From Cranoglanis bouderius (taxonomy: Eukaryota > Chordata > Actinopteri > Siluriformes > Cranoglanididae), in the NCBI GenBank assembly GCA_023630585.1, contig CM042546.1, forward strand, positions 19,667,810-19,731,809: 64,000 nucleotides of DNA. The letters are read 5' to 3'. Both the position numbers and the translations under genes were made by a program. Positions 34,870 to 47,077 of the stretch are shown here, in pieces (position 1 is the first letter of the stretch; each line of letters begins with the position of its first letter). The notes beneath the pieces were generated by a model. The model was given only the letters and a program-made list of their open reading frames with translations. It made no database searches and was not told where the DNA came from.

Positions 34870-35790
34870 TGCTGTCATAACCAGCAACGGAGAATCAGCC
34901 ATTCAGATAGGGGAGTACACGCAGACCCTGGCATTGTAGGGCCTCTTGGGTACTGTGGGCAATACACTGGTATGTTGCTCTTCTTATGAGGAAGTGTCTG
35001 TGCTCCAAAGCAGATGGAATGTAGAAATATGCATCTTTCAGATCTACGGTTACAAACCAATCAAGTTTGTTACCTGTTCTTATCACATCTGGTACATATA
35101 TCATATGGAACAGCAGTCAGATCCAAACTTGCTTCCTTTTTTTTAATAACTTGAAAAATATTTGGTCTGTGTACTATTTGTATCGCCTGTTTCTCTAGTA
35201 GTGACTGCACTTACTCAGTCAATATAGCCAATTGATTTGGGTCACACACTTCTGTGGGGTGGACCCATGTTTGGTGGTGATCAAGAGTGAAACTGTAAAT
35301 GATACCCTGTGGACAGTGTACTCAGTAGCAACTGATGTGATCTTATCCAGCTCCAATGCTTCAGTTGCAGATGGGTGATGCCAGGATCCCCCAGCACATT
35401 TGGTGACTCTTGATTTGGAGGCTTGGTCACACCAATGCTCTGGCATGTGAACCACCTTTGCATTCTGGGTTGTGTGGCAGCACCAACGTGGTTTACTGTT
35501 GAAGGTAACCTGTGTCTGAAGGTATCCCTTGATTAGTTCATGTCTCAGACAGAAGGAGGTGATCATTCAGTGCCTTCTGCACTTGTGCACCAAAGATTGG
35601 AAAATGGTGCAATGTTTGTACCAGGCCCCAGCAAAGGTCTTTGAGCCTGTAAAACTTGTTCTGGTGCTCTGGCCCCAGACAATTTGAGGATAATTCATGT
35701 GCATCATTCAAATCCATTGGGGCCTGGCAGAACCAGCAGCTCACATCTTGGCCTGAAATGCAAGAAGTTGAGACAGTTGACAAAGTTCAA
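34870..35790 (-). mobile_element. DIRS-like retrotransposon remnant (gag and RT pieces)
   Basis: Reading the minus strand, 35540-35783 carries a Cys-rich gag-like piece (CWFCQAPMDLNDAHELSSNC, LGPEH). After a gap, 34895-35200 reads LLEKQAIQIV and then GNKLDWFVTVDLKDAYFYIP, ALEHRHF, and GLRVLPYLNG, matching the DIRS RT order LDLKDAYFHI ... GIRVL.YLDDW with the DD replaced by N. Internal deletions have removed the LDLR block. It is dead, and oriented opposite to the copy in intron 10. Confidence 0.6.
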
Positions 35791-36305
35791 CCATTCACAT
35801 CAAGAACACAATCATTCTAACGACACAGTTAACCATGGTGAAAGTCAAATATTAAGAATTACCACCATCCAAGGTGTGTGTCAACGTATTCTCATCTCCC
35901 AGAGATTTAACAATAACATTTAACAATAATATTTAACAAAAAGCTTGAAATCCACTTGCTCAACTCCGCAAAAAAAAGATGAGAATGGGAAAGGGGATGG
36001 GTGTGTCATTGTCACAAGGTGATGACTACTATTGGTACACGGCAAGGAAACCAGCAAACAGATCTACTCCATTAGTTCGGAATGAAACCACTCGAGCAGT
36101 GCGGAGTTAGACTAATAACTAGGCACAGGTGGTGACAGTAATGAGGGGTCATGGTCAGTGTAGACCTGGAACAAGAAGAACCCAGGAGGCAGAAAACAGG
36201 AAACGAACAGAAGGCCCCCATCACACGAGAATGAAGAGAGAAAAAGAGAGAGAGACAGAGTAATGAAGACCATGTAGAATACACACTCTGTCCAGTGTTT
36301 GTTTG

Positions 36306-36347
<42 letters not shown>

Positions 36348-36434
36348 TGTGATGTTTTATTTAAGGCCATTGCCGCAGAGCCGCAGCTTGGACGTGACTG
36401 ACATGATTATGGGGTTTCTGCCCGTCACGGTCCA

Positions 36435-36474
<40 letters not shown>

Positions 36475-36493
36475 CCATTACACCCCCCTCTCA

Positions 36494-36540
<47 letters not shown>

Positions 36541-36656
36541 TGGCGCGGTGTGCACAGCGGAGATGAAGAATGTGTTGTGTCTTATGGAGTGTGAAAAGAC
36601 TGAAACTCAAAGACAGCAGGATAAATGACCTTCTGCCACACACCCATATGCATGCT

Positions 36657-36659
<3 letters not shown>

Positions 36660-36735
<76 letters not shown>
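36660..36735 (+). repeat. Compound (CA)n(CT)n microsatellite
   Basis: About 17 CA units run directly into about 21 CT units. Confidence 0.95.
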
Positions 36736-36738
<3 letters not shown>

Positions 36739-37304
36739 GCTCTCAGAAAAGTGCACACTTCATGGCATATAATATACATCAATACATGCATCAACAAAAG
36801 GGAAGTATGGGAAATCTACACACACCGCATACCGATTGTGTTACTTACGTTACGAAAAATTAAAACACAAAAATGAACACGAAAAACACAACAAAATAAA
36901 GCTTGGAAATGAACTTAATTAGCAACATGTTATGTTCAATCTTCAAGTGGTGTTAAGTGACTTCTTCAGAAGGCATTAATATTACAAAACATGTCCCATA
37001 TTCTAGTATTCATATACAGTACAGTACATATATATGAATTCAAATGCTGCTTAATTAATGCTCTACAGTGTTTTTTTTGTCAGATATTAGACCATTAGAC
37101 CACAATATAGGATCTGAAACAGGATCCACAACTGAAGTCGTTGAACTACAGCCAGTTTAATCTCAAACGTTGCTGGGTTCTGCTACAGTATTTTTTGATT
37201 TGCTGAAACACTTTGCTAGGTCAGGCTCTGTTGACAATCGCAGAACTATAACACCGAATTTTATATATAAACGAACCTCTTGCTCCTGTTTGTCGCCCCT
37301 CTAG

Positions 37305-37552
37305 AGGTCTAAGATTGCAGTGTATGAGAAGATGTGGTCGTACATGAAGTCAGCTGAGCCGTCCGTGTTCACGAAGACGACTGCGGAGGGCGTAGCCCGA
37401 GTGCGCAGGTCGAAGGGGAAGTACGCGTTCCTGCTGGAGTCCACCATGAACGAGTACACAGAGCAAAGGAAACCATGCGACACCATGAAGGTCGGAGGGA
37501 ACCTTGACTCCAAAGGCTACGGCATCGCCACGCCCAAGGGCTCGCAGCTAAG
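37305..37552 (+). CDS. gria4: gria4 exon 13 (ligand-binding domain S2, R/G site)
   Basis: A 248-nt exon: RSKIAVYEKMWSYMKSAEPS through LLESTMNEYTEQ (the Glu of LLEST contacts the ligand amino group) to KGSQLR. The last codon is split AG|A. Its A (37551) is the R/G editing position and sits in a strong exon-intron hairpin. The acceptor is gcccctctag and the donor ctaag|gtgggt. Confidence 0.96.
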
Positions 37553-37615
37553 GTGGGTGGAGTATTATAACATCCAGCCAATCACAGAGCTGTTATAGTA
37601 TTCCACCCACCCTGG
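37548..37615 (+). promoter_or_regulatory. ADAR R/G-site editing hairpin of gria4
   Basis: Bases 37548-37571 (exon 13 end plus intron start) pair with 37592-37615 around a 20-nt loop, giving 24 consecutive positions. By eye 23 are canonical or G.U pairs. The single mismatch is A37551 opposite C37612, exactly the editable A of the AGA codon, and an A.C mismatch is what ADAR2 favours. Position, shape and sequence match the R/G hairpin known in mammalian GluA2, 3 and 4. Editing would change Arg to Gly just before the flip/flop segment and alter desensitisation recovery. Confidence 0.92.
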
Positions 37616-37690
37616 TGGCCCTGCCCACTTTCTGTCTCTCTGTCTATCCCTCTCTCTCTCACGCTCTCTCTCACCTGTCTGGTTAAACAC

Positions 37691-37770
37691 TGCTATAACA
37701 CCAGCCAATCACAGCGCGTTATAGGTTTACAACATTGATCAATCACAGATTATAGTATAGCCCCACCCAC
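37691..37770 (+). repeat. Decayed tandem copies of the R/G hairpin loop and 3' arm
   Basis: Downstream of the true hairpin, the stretch 37691-37724 repeats its upper stem and loop: ctataac, ccagccaatcacag, gttatag, with a 7-bp stem still able to form. The stretch 37738-37770 repeats loop plus 3' arm again (caatcacag, attatagtatag, cccacccac). The original segment is at 37574-37611. Confidence 0.65.
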
Positions 37771-37908
37771 TTCATTATCTGACTTCATTCCTGTTTACTC
37801 TTTAATATCTCGGCTTCTCTCTCTTTTTCTCTGTCTGTCTTGCTGTCTGATAAATAGGGTCAAAGGTCATTCACCGAATGTGTTTTAAGGGATGTTACCC
37901 TGGAAGCT

Positions 37909-37942
<34 letters not shown>

Positions 37943-38403
37943 AGAGAGAGAATGTGTGTGTGCATCATGCAATTTTCTTTACAGAACCAAAACTGCTATA
38001 TACCCATATATCAAACGCTCTCTCTCTCTCTCTCTCTCTCTAATGTTGTTGTATAGTAAGGCATAGAGACATCGCCCTCTGGTGGTGAACGTAATACAAT
38101 ATCATTTATACACAGCAGAACGAATAAACAGCAAAATACACAGGAAGTGGACAAACTGGGATTAGGAGTTCAGAAATCGAACTTAATAAAACATCAGAAG
38201 TATCAGAAATAAGTGAAAACAAAACCCTCTATCATGAAGACTTAGTGACAGTTACAAAGCACTGACACTGGAGACTCCTTACACGAAACACCTTTTAAAT
38301 GTTTATTATTATTTTTCTGTAGAGCTTCAGATAACAAAATACGAGATTACGTGGGAGGAACTCACAAACTCTGAGTGTCACACAGTCCTATATAACAAAC
38401 AGA

Positions 38404-38444
<41 letters not shown>

Positions 38445-38710
38445 GCACTTCGATGACTCCATTATTTCTCAGTGACACCAGGCATTAAACTCAATTTCCG
38501 AGCTCTGTGACCTTCGACCACTACAGAGCAGATAATAAACACTGTTTTCTAAACCGTCGGTCTGACCTTTGACTTGTGAGGTCATCACCACTCCTCCTAC
38601 TCGATAACATCCTCATAGCATCATTCAGTGCCAGAGAGGGAAATCTGTCTCTCCATCTTTCTCTTCATTTCACCAGGGCGATCAGGCTGTGGTTTTTACT
38701 GTGAACCTTT

Positions 38711-38938
38711 AGGCCCTGTCCCAAACGCTACGATTCGTAATTACTAGTTAGTGTTCTTACTAGAACGTCCTGTCCTAAATTAGTGCTCTTGTTAGCCATT
38801 TTAATGCTTTACAGTTGGTAGGCCAACCCCCTAATTAGCTGACTAGCTAACAGGATACAGTCTTTTGTGTGAACCGTCCCAACCAATTGCTCTAGTAAGT
38901 ACACTTCTATTCGAAACAGGCGTTTGGGACACAGCCTT
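38711..38938 (+). mobile_element. MITE with 'GTCCCAAACGC' inverted ends
   Basis: The left end 'ggccctgtcccaaacgc' and right end 'gcgtttgggacacagcc' are imperfect inverted repeats 228 bp apart. There is no coding content. A relative lies at 42820-43189. The superfamily is unknown. Confidence 0.6.
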
Positions 38939-39037
38939 GATCTGTATTCAGTTCCACTTCACTTTCTGCTCTTTCCTCTTCTGCCTTCAGCTGTTCAGTA
39001 ACTGATGATGATGAATGTGTTCTTGAACTGAGGATGT

Positions 39038-39076
<39 letters not shown>

Positions 39077-39562
39077 TGTAAGAGCTACCGTGGTTTTGAC
39101 TAACTGAGCTTCCTCCCATCTTCTTCCTTTTTCTATTCCTCCCCTTTCTCGTCTTTTCTCCCCTTGTCCTCTCCCCCTCTCTTTCTTCTTTTTCCCTTCA
39201 CTCTCTATATATCTATATATATATGTTCTATAATTTCTTCTTCCTCTTCCTGCAATTCTTTCCCTATATTCTTTCATTCTTGCATCCCTTTCTTCCTCTT
39301 ATCTGTACATTCTCTATGCTCCCTGTTCTTCTTCCTTTTTCCATCCTGTTTTTAACTATTTTCTCTTTTCAACTCTAATGTCTCTCATTTCTTTTCTCTC
39401 ACTCTTTCCTATTTTTCTGACTTTCTCCTGTCTTCCCTTTCTTTCCACTTTTCCCCCCTCTTCCTCCCATCTCGTGCCGTAAGCATCCCCCTGAACCCCC
39501 CTCCCTCACCGTTGTGTGTGTGTGTGTGTGTTGTGTTAATGTGTGTATGTGTGTAACTGAAG

Positions 39563-39677
39563 AAACGCTGTGAACCTGGCTGTGCTAAAGCTGAATGAAC
39601 AAGGCCTGTTGGACAAATTGAAAAATAAATGGTGGTACGACAAAGGCGAGTGTGGCAGCGGGGGCGGAGACGCTAAG
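39563..39677 (+). CDS. gria4: gria4 exon 14, flop alternative
   Basis: A 115-nt exon reading [20 protein letters not shown], then [18 protein letters not shown]. The start [11 protein letters not shown] and the GSGGGD motif identify flop. It precedes flip as in other vertebrate GRIA genes and is used instead of it, giving faster desensitisation. The acceptor gtaactgaag lies in a TG-rich region, the donor is aag|gttagc, and a (CA)n tract starts about 85 nt downstream. Confidence 0.95.
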
Positions 39678-41959
<2,282 letters not shown>

Positions 41960-42235
41960 GATAAGAGCTCTCAGGCGCTGAGCCTGAGCAACGTAGCGGG
42001 TGTGTTCTACATCCTGGTGGGCGGGCTCGGCCTCGCCATGCTGGTGGCGCTCGTCGAGTTCTGCTACAAGTCACGAGCTGAAGAGAAGAAACGGACAGAA
42101 GAGTGGAAGCAGAAACAAGCGGAATCAGCCGAGCTGAACTTCAGTCCGGTGCCGAGCCCAAGCCCGAGTGTACAGAACTTAGCGACCTATCGAGAAGGGT
42201 ACAACGTTTACGGCTCGGATGGCATAAAGATTTAG
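41960..42235 (+). CDS. gria4: gria4 exon 16 (M4 and short cytoplasmic tail, stop)
   Basis: It encodes 91 residues plus TAG: DKSSQALSLSNVAGVFYILV, M4, the palmitoylatable EFCYKSRAE, then a cytoplasmic tail of about 45 residues ending QNLATYREGYNVYGSDGIKI. The ending resembles the PDZ ligand of GluA2/3 (NVYG..SVKI), which binds GRIP and PICK1 in mammals, and the rare GluA4c form. A charged, Pro/Ser-rich insertion (EEKKRTEEWKQKQAESAE and PSPSPS) is longer than mammalian short tails. After the stop comes a consensus donor ggg|gtaaga (42239), so the exon may splice on to 42361. Confidence 0.93.
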   Translation, partial: DKSSQALSLSNVAGVFYILVGGLGLAMLVALVEFCYKSRAEEKKRTEEWKQKQAESAELNFSPVPSPSPSVQNLATYREGYNVYGSDGIKI

Positions 42236-42360
42236 GGGGTAAGAATTAGTGATTCTCACTAACCACCTCTTGTTGTGAATTGTGTCGTTCCTCCATCAGT
42301 GTTTATGACATCACAGTTTTGGTGCGCTCTGACTCCGCCTCTCCTCCCCCTTCCTCCTCT

Positions 42361-42477
42361 AGAGTTCGCCTTCAGCGTAGCCGTGAGAGACTCCTTAAGG
42401 CCTGGCTGTCAATCACGCGGCAAAAGGGACCTGCCTTTATGGATTCCGGCCCCCCCCATGCCATGGAGTTCCCATAG
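42361..42477 (+). pseudogene. Probable relic of the gria4 long-tail exon
   Basis: A strong polypyrimidine tract and acceptor (cctcctctag) end at 42360. The next bases read FAFSVAVRDS in one frame and, after a shift, AWLSITRQKG in another. Mammalian GluA4 long tails have TFSEAIRNKARLSITG here, so the conserved F-S-x-A-x-R and LSIT motifs are both present but split over two frames. The second frame stays open to a TAG at about 42475. It may be a decayed exon now serving as 3' UTR, or a divergent functional one. Confidence 0.45.
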
Positions 42478-42819
42478 CAACCAAAAAAACCTCACGCTGT
42501 GCCTTACGTCACGCTCCTTCTGCTGACGACGCTATGCTTCCTGCTCAACCGGACCTCGAAAGAGCTTCTTAAACGGATTGTAAAGGAGTATAAAAAACAC
42601 ATAAACAAACACTGAAACAGTGCGTCCACAGGAAACAGGGCGGAGATGACGCATCAACGGGATTTCTTGATGCCTTAATATGATGACATCATCACCAAAA
42701 CCACACCCACTTAAAAAATGACCAGAAGACCAGAAAACTGTCAGACTGTATACAGTTCCTGTTGTATCAACATGTTTCCTTTATTCAGTTATGACATGTA
42801 GTCTCCTGAGAACGCATGC

Positions 42820-43189
42820 TCTGTCCCAAACGCTAGCATTCATGACTAGAAAGTCAACCAAGTTAGGCTTCGTCCCAAACACTTGAACATACAGAATTCT
42901 TGATAGTGGTTATTTTATGTTTAAGTGTTCATGTGGTGTTATGCGCAGTATGTGAGGGTGTGTGTGTGTTTGTGTGTGTGTGTATTATCCATATGACCAT
43001 ATACATCAGGTTTAAAACTGAAATGCAGTGCTAAGTGTGCTAATCACGTATTCAAACCACTGACTAGCAGACTGTTAGCTAGCAGGAAATCAGCTAGCTG
43101 CTGTTTATCATTTTGACGCAGTATGTACGTACACACGTCCCTGATTCCTCAGAACACTTTTATCAAACACTAGCGTTTGGGATTTAGCC
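42820..43189 (+). mobile_element. MITE-like element with 'TCCCAAACGCTAG' ends, in the 3' UTR
   Basis: The left end 'tctgtcccaaacgctag' mirrors the right end 'ctagcgtttgggatttagc' across 370 bp. It shares the CCCAAACGC core with 38711-38938. Confidence 0.55.
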
Positions 43190-43543
43190 AGATAATGTAG
43201 CTCAAATATGGTAGCATAACAGCATTGCTAATTAGCCGTTTATTTAAAGCAGAAAAACACCACGTAGTCCCATAGTTTAATGTTTGGTAATCGATAAATA
43301 ATGATATATTTGTAAAAAGAAAAAAAAGGAAAGTGATAACAGGAAGTAGAACACCATGTGCACATACACATCCATGCTTTGACCCTGGTGTAAATAAGTG
43401 TAGACACACAGATCCCACCTGTTTTTAGGTAATGACTCGCGGCAATAATGAATATAGGACAACACAAAATCTTTTATACGCACACTTGTAAAAAAGAAAT
43501 GAGTGCATAGAATTATAGAGACTTACAAACTAAAAGAGCACCA

Positions 43544-43607
<64 letters not shown>

Positions 43608-43631
43608 CCATGGCATCTGTTCTGTTAACAC

Positions 43632-44281
43632 TTGACTTCCAATACGCTTTTTAACACTTCCCCTCACTGACTGAATCTGAATCCACTCAACCATCTTCAG
43701 GACTGTTCCACATTATCAGCTTGAGCGAAGTTTATTAGATGTGTTTATTAGCTGGACAACTTACCCAGAAGTCATTGCTCAATCAAACGCAGCTTCCTTT
43801 TCAAATGGTGGATGAAGGTAACACAGGATGTAGCCTAGATTCCACCATTCTAGTGATTTGTCTTCACCATGGATCCAGAGACAAACCTGGGAACATTCAA
43901 ACCTTAAATAAAGTCGTGTTTATTTGCTGCTAACTAGCTAGCTTAATCAGCTAACTAGCTAGACGGATAATGTTAACACTACTAACAACTGGTCATATGC
44001 TAAGTTGCTCTCAGTGTTTGCACTAAATTGGTCTTAGATTTTAGCAGCCAAGTTCCTGGAGTTCGAAAAGTAGCGCATTAACTAGCAAACTAGCTAATTA
44101 GCCAACTGATATGACTCCATATAGAAATACACTTACAATTCCGTTCAGCTACATTGTTCTAGCTACTGAGGTTTACGCTCTACGCACTCCTCCCCTTGTA
44201 CTGCAAGTGTACACTTCAAGTGGCCTAGTACATTCATGCTTTAGAATGAGGTGAAGGACTTGTAAAAAGCGTATTGGGACA
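43632..44281 (+). mobile_element. Fold-back element with 'CCAATACGCTTTTTA' arms
   Basis: 'ttccaatacgctttttaac' (43637-43655) is mirrored by 'gtaaaaagcgtattggga' (44261-44278). The arms extend about 30 bp with mismatches. It lies in the gria4 3' UTR just before the poly(A) signals. Confidence 0.55.
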
Positions 44282-44393
44282 TTGTGTACATGTCCCTATG
44301 GAAAAGTTTTTTTTTTTTCTGTTTATTTGGGGGGGGGGGGGGTTCTTTTCATTTCACATTTGGTTTTGTTTCATTGTTTGTTCAAGAGATATA

Positions 44394-44420
44394 AATAAAG
44401 ATAAGAGTTTGAATAATAAA
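44394..44420 (+). terminator. Poly(A) signals, end of gria4
   Basis: Two AATAAA hexamers (44394-44399, 44415-44420) lie about 2.2 kb after the gria4 stop and 1 kb before aasdhppt. They are followed by a TG/T-rich stretch suitable as a downstream element. Confidence 0.5.
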
Positions 44421-45097
44421 ACACAATTTTTGCTGTTGTTGATGACCTGACATTTTGTTACTGTGTAAAAATCTGATAGGCCTGGTTTTTATTGTTGTTG
44501 TTGTTATGATTTTACTAGCAAGGCAAAGTGGCTTGGTGAGTTTTAGCCAATTGTTGTGGCAGTGATTTCATCTCAAAATCAAATAATTATTTTACAACAT
44601 GCACATTTTGCCTGCGACAGCAAACTTGGGCAAAAATGTACTTTAAAACCGGCTTTGTATGCTGCCCTGTTCATGTTTCAAGCCTCTGGTAAGGTAAAGC
44701 AAAAATGATTGCTGGTGTGAAAGCAGGATAAGTTGGCTAATTAGCATTAGCTAATTAAGTTAAAAAAAAAATTACAAAAAAAAAAAAGGAAAATGGCTAG
44801 CTTGATTGCTAGCGTGTTGGTTATTTGGGTCCTAAGATAAATAACAATAAGAAAGTCATAAAGGTCTATTTTTTATACTATATTTAATCCAGGGAAAATC
44901 CTTCATATTATACGTTAAATAGCTTAAATCCATAAGAACAGCACAGCTCTCAAAGCGCGTGAATTAAAACTGAAATTTAAATTTAAAATCAAACGGTCGT
45001 AACGGTTTGGAACGCCGTCGCCCTAGCAGCAAGGATTCTACTCGAGAGCTAAAGTGCTGTAGTCAGCCCTCAAGGTTTTATATCGCTGACGCTATTT

Positions 45098-45150
45098 GGT
45101 CCCGCCCCTTAGAGAAACGCTTCCGGGTTTGATACTGCGCATGTGCAAAC
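45098..45150 (+). promoter_or_regulatory. aasdhppt promoter elements
   Basis: A GC box (cccgcccc, 45101-45108), an ETS-type site (cttccggg, 45120-45127) and an NRF1-like palindrome (TGCGCATGTGCA, 45136-45147) lie 255-305 bp before the start codon with no TATA box. That is the layout of a housekeeping promoter for nuclear genes tied to mitochondrial metabolism. The transcription start is not determined. Confidence 0.6.
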
Positions 45151-45402
45151 AGACACGAGCTGCACTTTTGGACTAGTTTTTAAAAAGCTGGGTTGAATCG
45201 CGTGTATTTTAATGTAAATATTATAGATGTGTATGCTGTTATGAGGTAATAGGAGTCAGCTCTATAATTTTAAATGCACACGTGAATGAAAAACTTTAAT
45301 ACTCGGGCGCGTGCAGAACCCAGTGATGAAGGATTGCTGTCGTGCTTCGGAAGACAGGATATAAACAACTGAACGCTCGAGCCCTCTTCTTCGAACCGGC
45401 TC

Positions 45403-45546
45403 ATGGAGGGCGCGCGCTGGGCGTTCCGGTGCGGCGCGTGGAGCCCGAGCCGGGCGGAGTGGCTGCTGGCCGCGCGCTGTGTTCAGCCGGAGGAGAGAGA
45501 GCGGATCGGTCAGTTCATGTTCGCCAAAGACGCCAAAGCAGCCATG
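45403..45546 (+). CDS. aasdhppt: aasdhppt exon 1 (start)
   Basis: A 144-nt exon, MEGARWAFRCGAWSPSRAEW through FAKDAKAAM, with donor atg|gtgaga. It is GC-rich, as expected near a CpG promoter. Upstream in-frame codons contain no ATG before a TGA. Confidence 0.95.
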
Positions 45547-45691
45547 GTGAGATGATAATAATAATAATAATAATAATAATATCTGTCTATCTATCTATCT
45601 GTTTGTCTATCTACTTATATGTCTATCTATTTATCTGTTGATCTGTCTAGGCTGTCTGTCAATCTGTAATCAGTAAGGTGGTATTGATTCT

Positions 45692-45722
<31 letters not shown>

Positions 45723-45726
45723 TAAG

Positions 45727-45961
45727 GTTGGGCGTCTGCTAATCAGGAAGCTGGTGTGTGTGAAGATGGGTCTGCCATGGGACGGGTTCCACTTGGACAG
45801 AACGACCAGGGGGAAGCCCTACCTGGCCCACCCCTCCTCTGGCTCTGGCTCTGGCTCCGCCCCCTGGAGCTTCAACATCTCTCACCAGGGTGACTTTGCC
45901 GTGCTGGCGGCCGAACGCGGGAGGCAGGTGGGAGTGGACATAATGAAGACCACTAGACCAG
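45727..45961 (+). CDS. aasdhppt: aasdhppt exon 2 (PPTase core)
   Basis: A 235-nt exon, VGRLLIRKLVCVKMGLPWDG, then the core NISHQGDFAVLAAE and VGVDIMKT. A small Gly-Ser expansion (SGSGSGSA, from GGCTCT repeats) sits where the human protein has DSSNPYPN. The acceptor gttaag follows (GT)n and the donor is cag|gtaaca. Confidence 0.95.
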
Positions 45962-47007
45962 GTAACAGCAAGAGCTGAGTTAGCGCAGCTGTGTGTGATT
46001 GGCTGCAGCAATTTTATGACATCATAACGTTGCTCTACATCAGCAGAACAGCTGATACAAACACACACACACACAAAAGCATTCACACATACTCTGGAAT
46101 TTGTTTATTATTTACTGGTGACAAGCCAGATGTACACAGTGTTCCAAATTACAATTAATCCCAAATGACATGCAAACATTTTGCATAGAATCATGAGGAA
46201 ATATTATATTTTTTTATTATTAACTATTATTGTTTCAGATTTGTTTTTATTCACTTATGGACAGTACCCATGTTACTCAAACTGCCGTCTTTGCTCACTA
46301 CATAGTGTATAACATAGCTAATGGTGTATCCAAGTATAAACACCATTTGAGATTCAACTACAGAAAAAGAGCGACCCGGATAAGTGTCCATTGGGATTGG
46401 AACTAATTACACAGATTGATATCACTTTTAGGACGCATGCTTTTCTTCATTTTTTTATATTTAATTAGAGAATTGACAGATAATTAAAACCATGCGGAAG
46501 TAGACCATAAATGATGCGCATCTATTCACAAATCCATTTTCGACATGAAGTGAGACGAGACAAAAAGTTTAGGAAACGCATGTTTTGCCTTGTCTTAGGA
46601 GATTAAAAGTTGGACAATCAAGTATAGATTTTTTTTTTATTTTAAATTTAATTATTATCAAGAAATGCAGGGTTAATGGAAACACTTTTAAAAGCAGCAA
46701 GGGGTTATAATCGCCAAAATGATTATGTTGGCTATAGAAATTAATCATCAAGTTGATTCATTTTAACTGTAATTTACAATTTATTCATGTCTATGGGAAA
46801 CGCTGATCTAGTCTTCATGTAATTTAAAATAGAAATAAATGAATATATAGTAAAAACATTATTATTATTATGATTATTATTATGAAGTGCAGTTCCACTA
46901 CTGGCCACTGTGTGTCAGTGTGAGTCCACAGTGTTTCTTTCTGATCAATCAGGCCAGATCGCATTTCCCTCATGTATTTCCCTTGTAAGGAAAGCTAACA
47001 TTGGTGA

Positions 47008-47075
<68 letters not shown>

Positions 47076-47077
47076 AG
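45962..47077 (+). other. aasdhppt intron 2: AT-rich, no recognisable element
   Basis: Apart from (AC)n at 46060-46076 and about 62 bp of (GT)n at 47012-47073 adjoining exon 3, I see no gene or repeat family here. Introns 1, 3 and 4 hold (ATA)n and (TCTA)n (45555-45640), (GT)n and (GA)n (48053-48135), and (AC)n (48489-48518). Confidence 0.6.

Larger units (their letters stand above)
32351..37304 (+). other. gria4 intron 12: interspersed repeats, SINE with TSD, DIRS debris, microsatellites
   Basis: It contains a fish high-copy repeat (33225-33480), a SINE (33902-34216), DIRS debris on the minus strand (34870-35790), (GT)n 36309-36340, (AC)n 36438-36472 and 36498-36538, and (CA)n then (CT)n 36660-36735. 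Bases 32360-33200 and 36760-37300 show nothing that I can identify. Confidence 0.65.
37553..39562 (+). other. gria4 intron 13: editing hairpin, hairpin copies, MITE, pyrimidine tract
   Basis: Besides the R/G hairpin and its copies it has (GT)n 37911-37938, (CT)n 38018-38041, (GT)n 38408-38442, a fold-back element (38711-38938), (GA)n 39040-39072 and a pyrimidine-rich stretch 39110-39480 leading toward flop. Confidence 0.7.
42236..44440 (+). other. Probable gria4 3' UTR
   Basis: This region runs from the stop codon to two AATAAA signals (44394-44399 and 44415-44420). It contains the possible long-tail relic, two fold-back elements (42820-43189 and 43632-44281), (GT)n plus (GA)n at about 43544-43605, and a poly-G run of about 13 bases near 44330. 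No open frame looks coding. The exact cleavage site is inferred. Confidence 0.55.

Noticed and set aside
41960..42235. Possible identity as gria3, from the QNLATYREGYNVYG tail
   Set aside because: The flip exon [17 protein letters not shown], the DQPPNEF linker and the aasdhppt-gucy1a2 neighbours point to gria4. A GluA2/3-like tail is also known for GluA4c.
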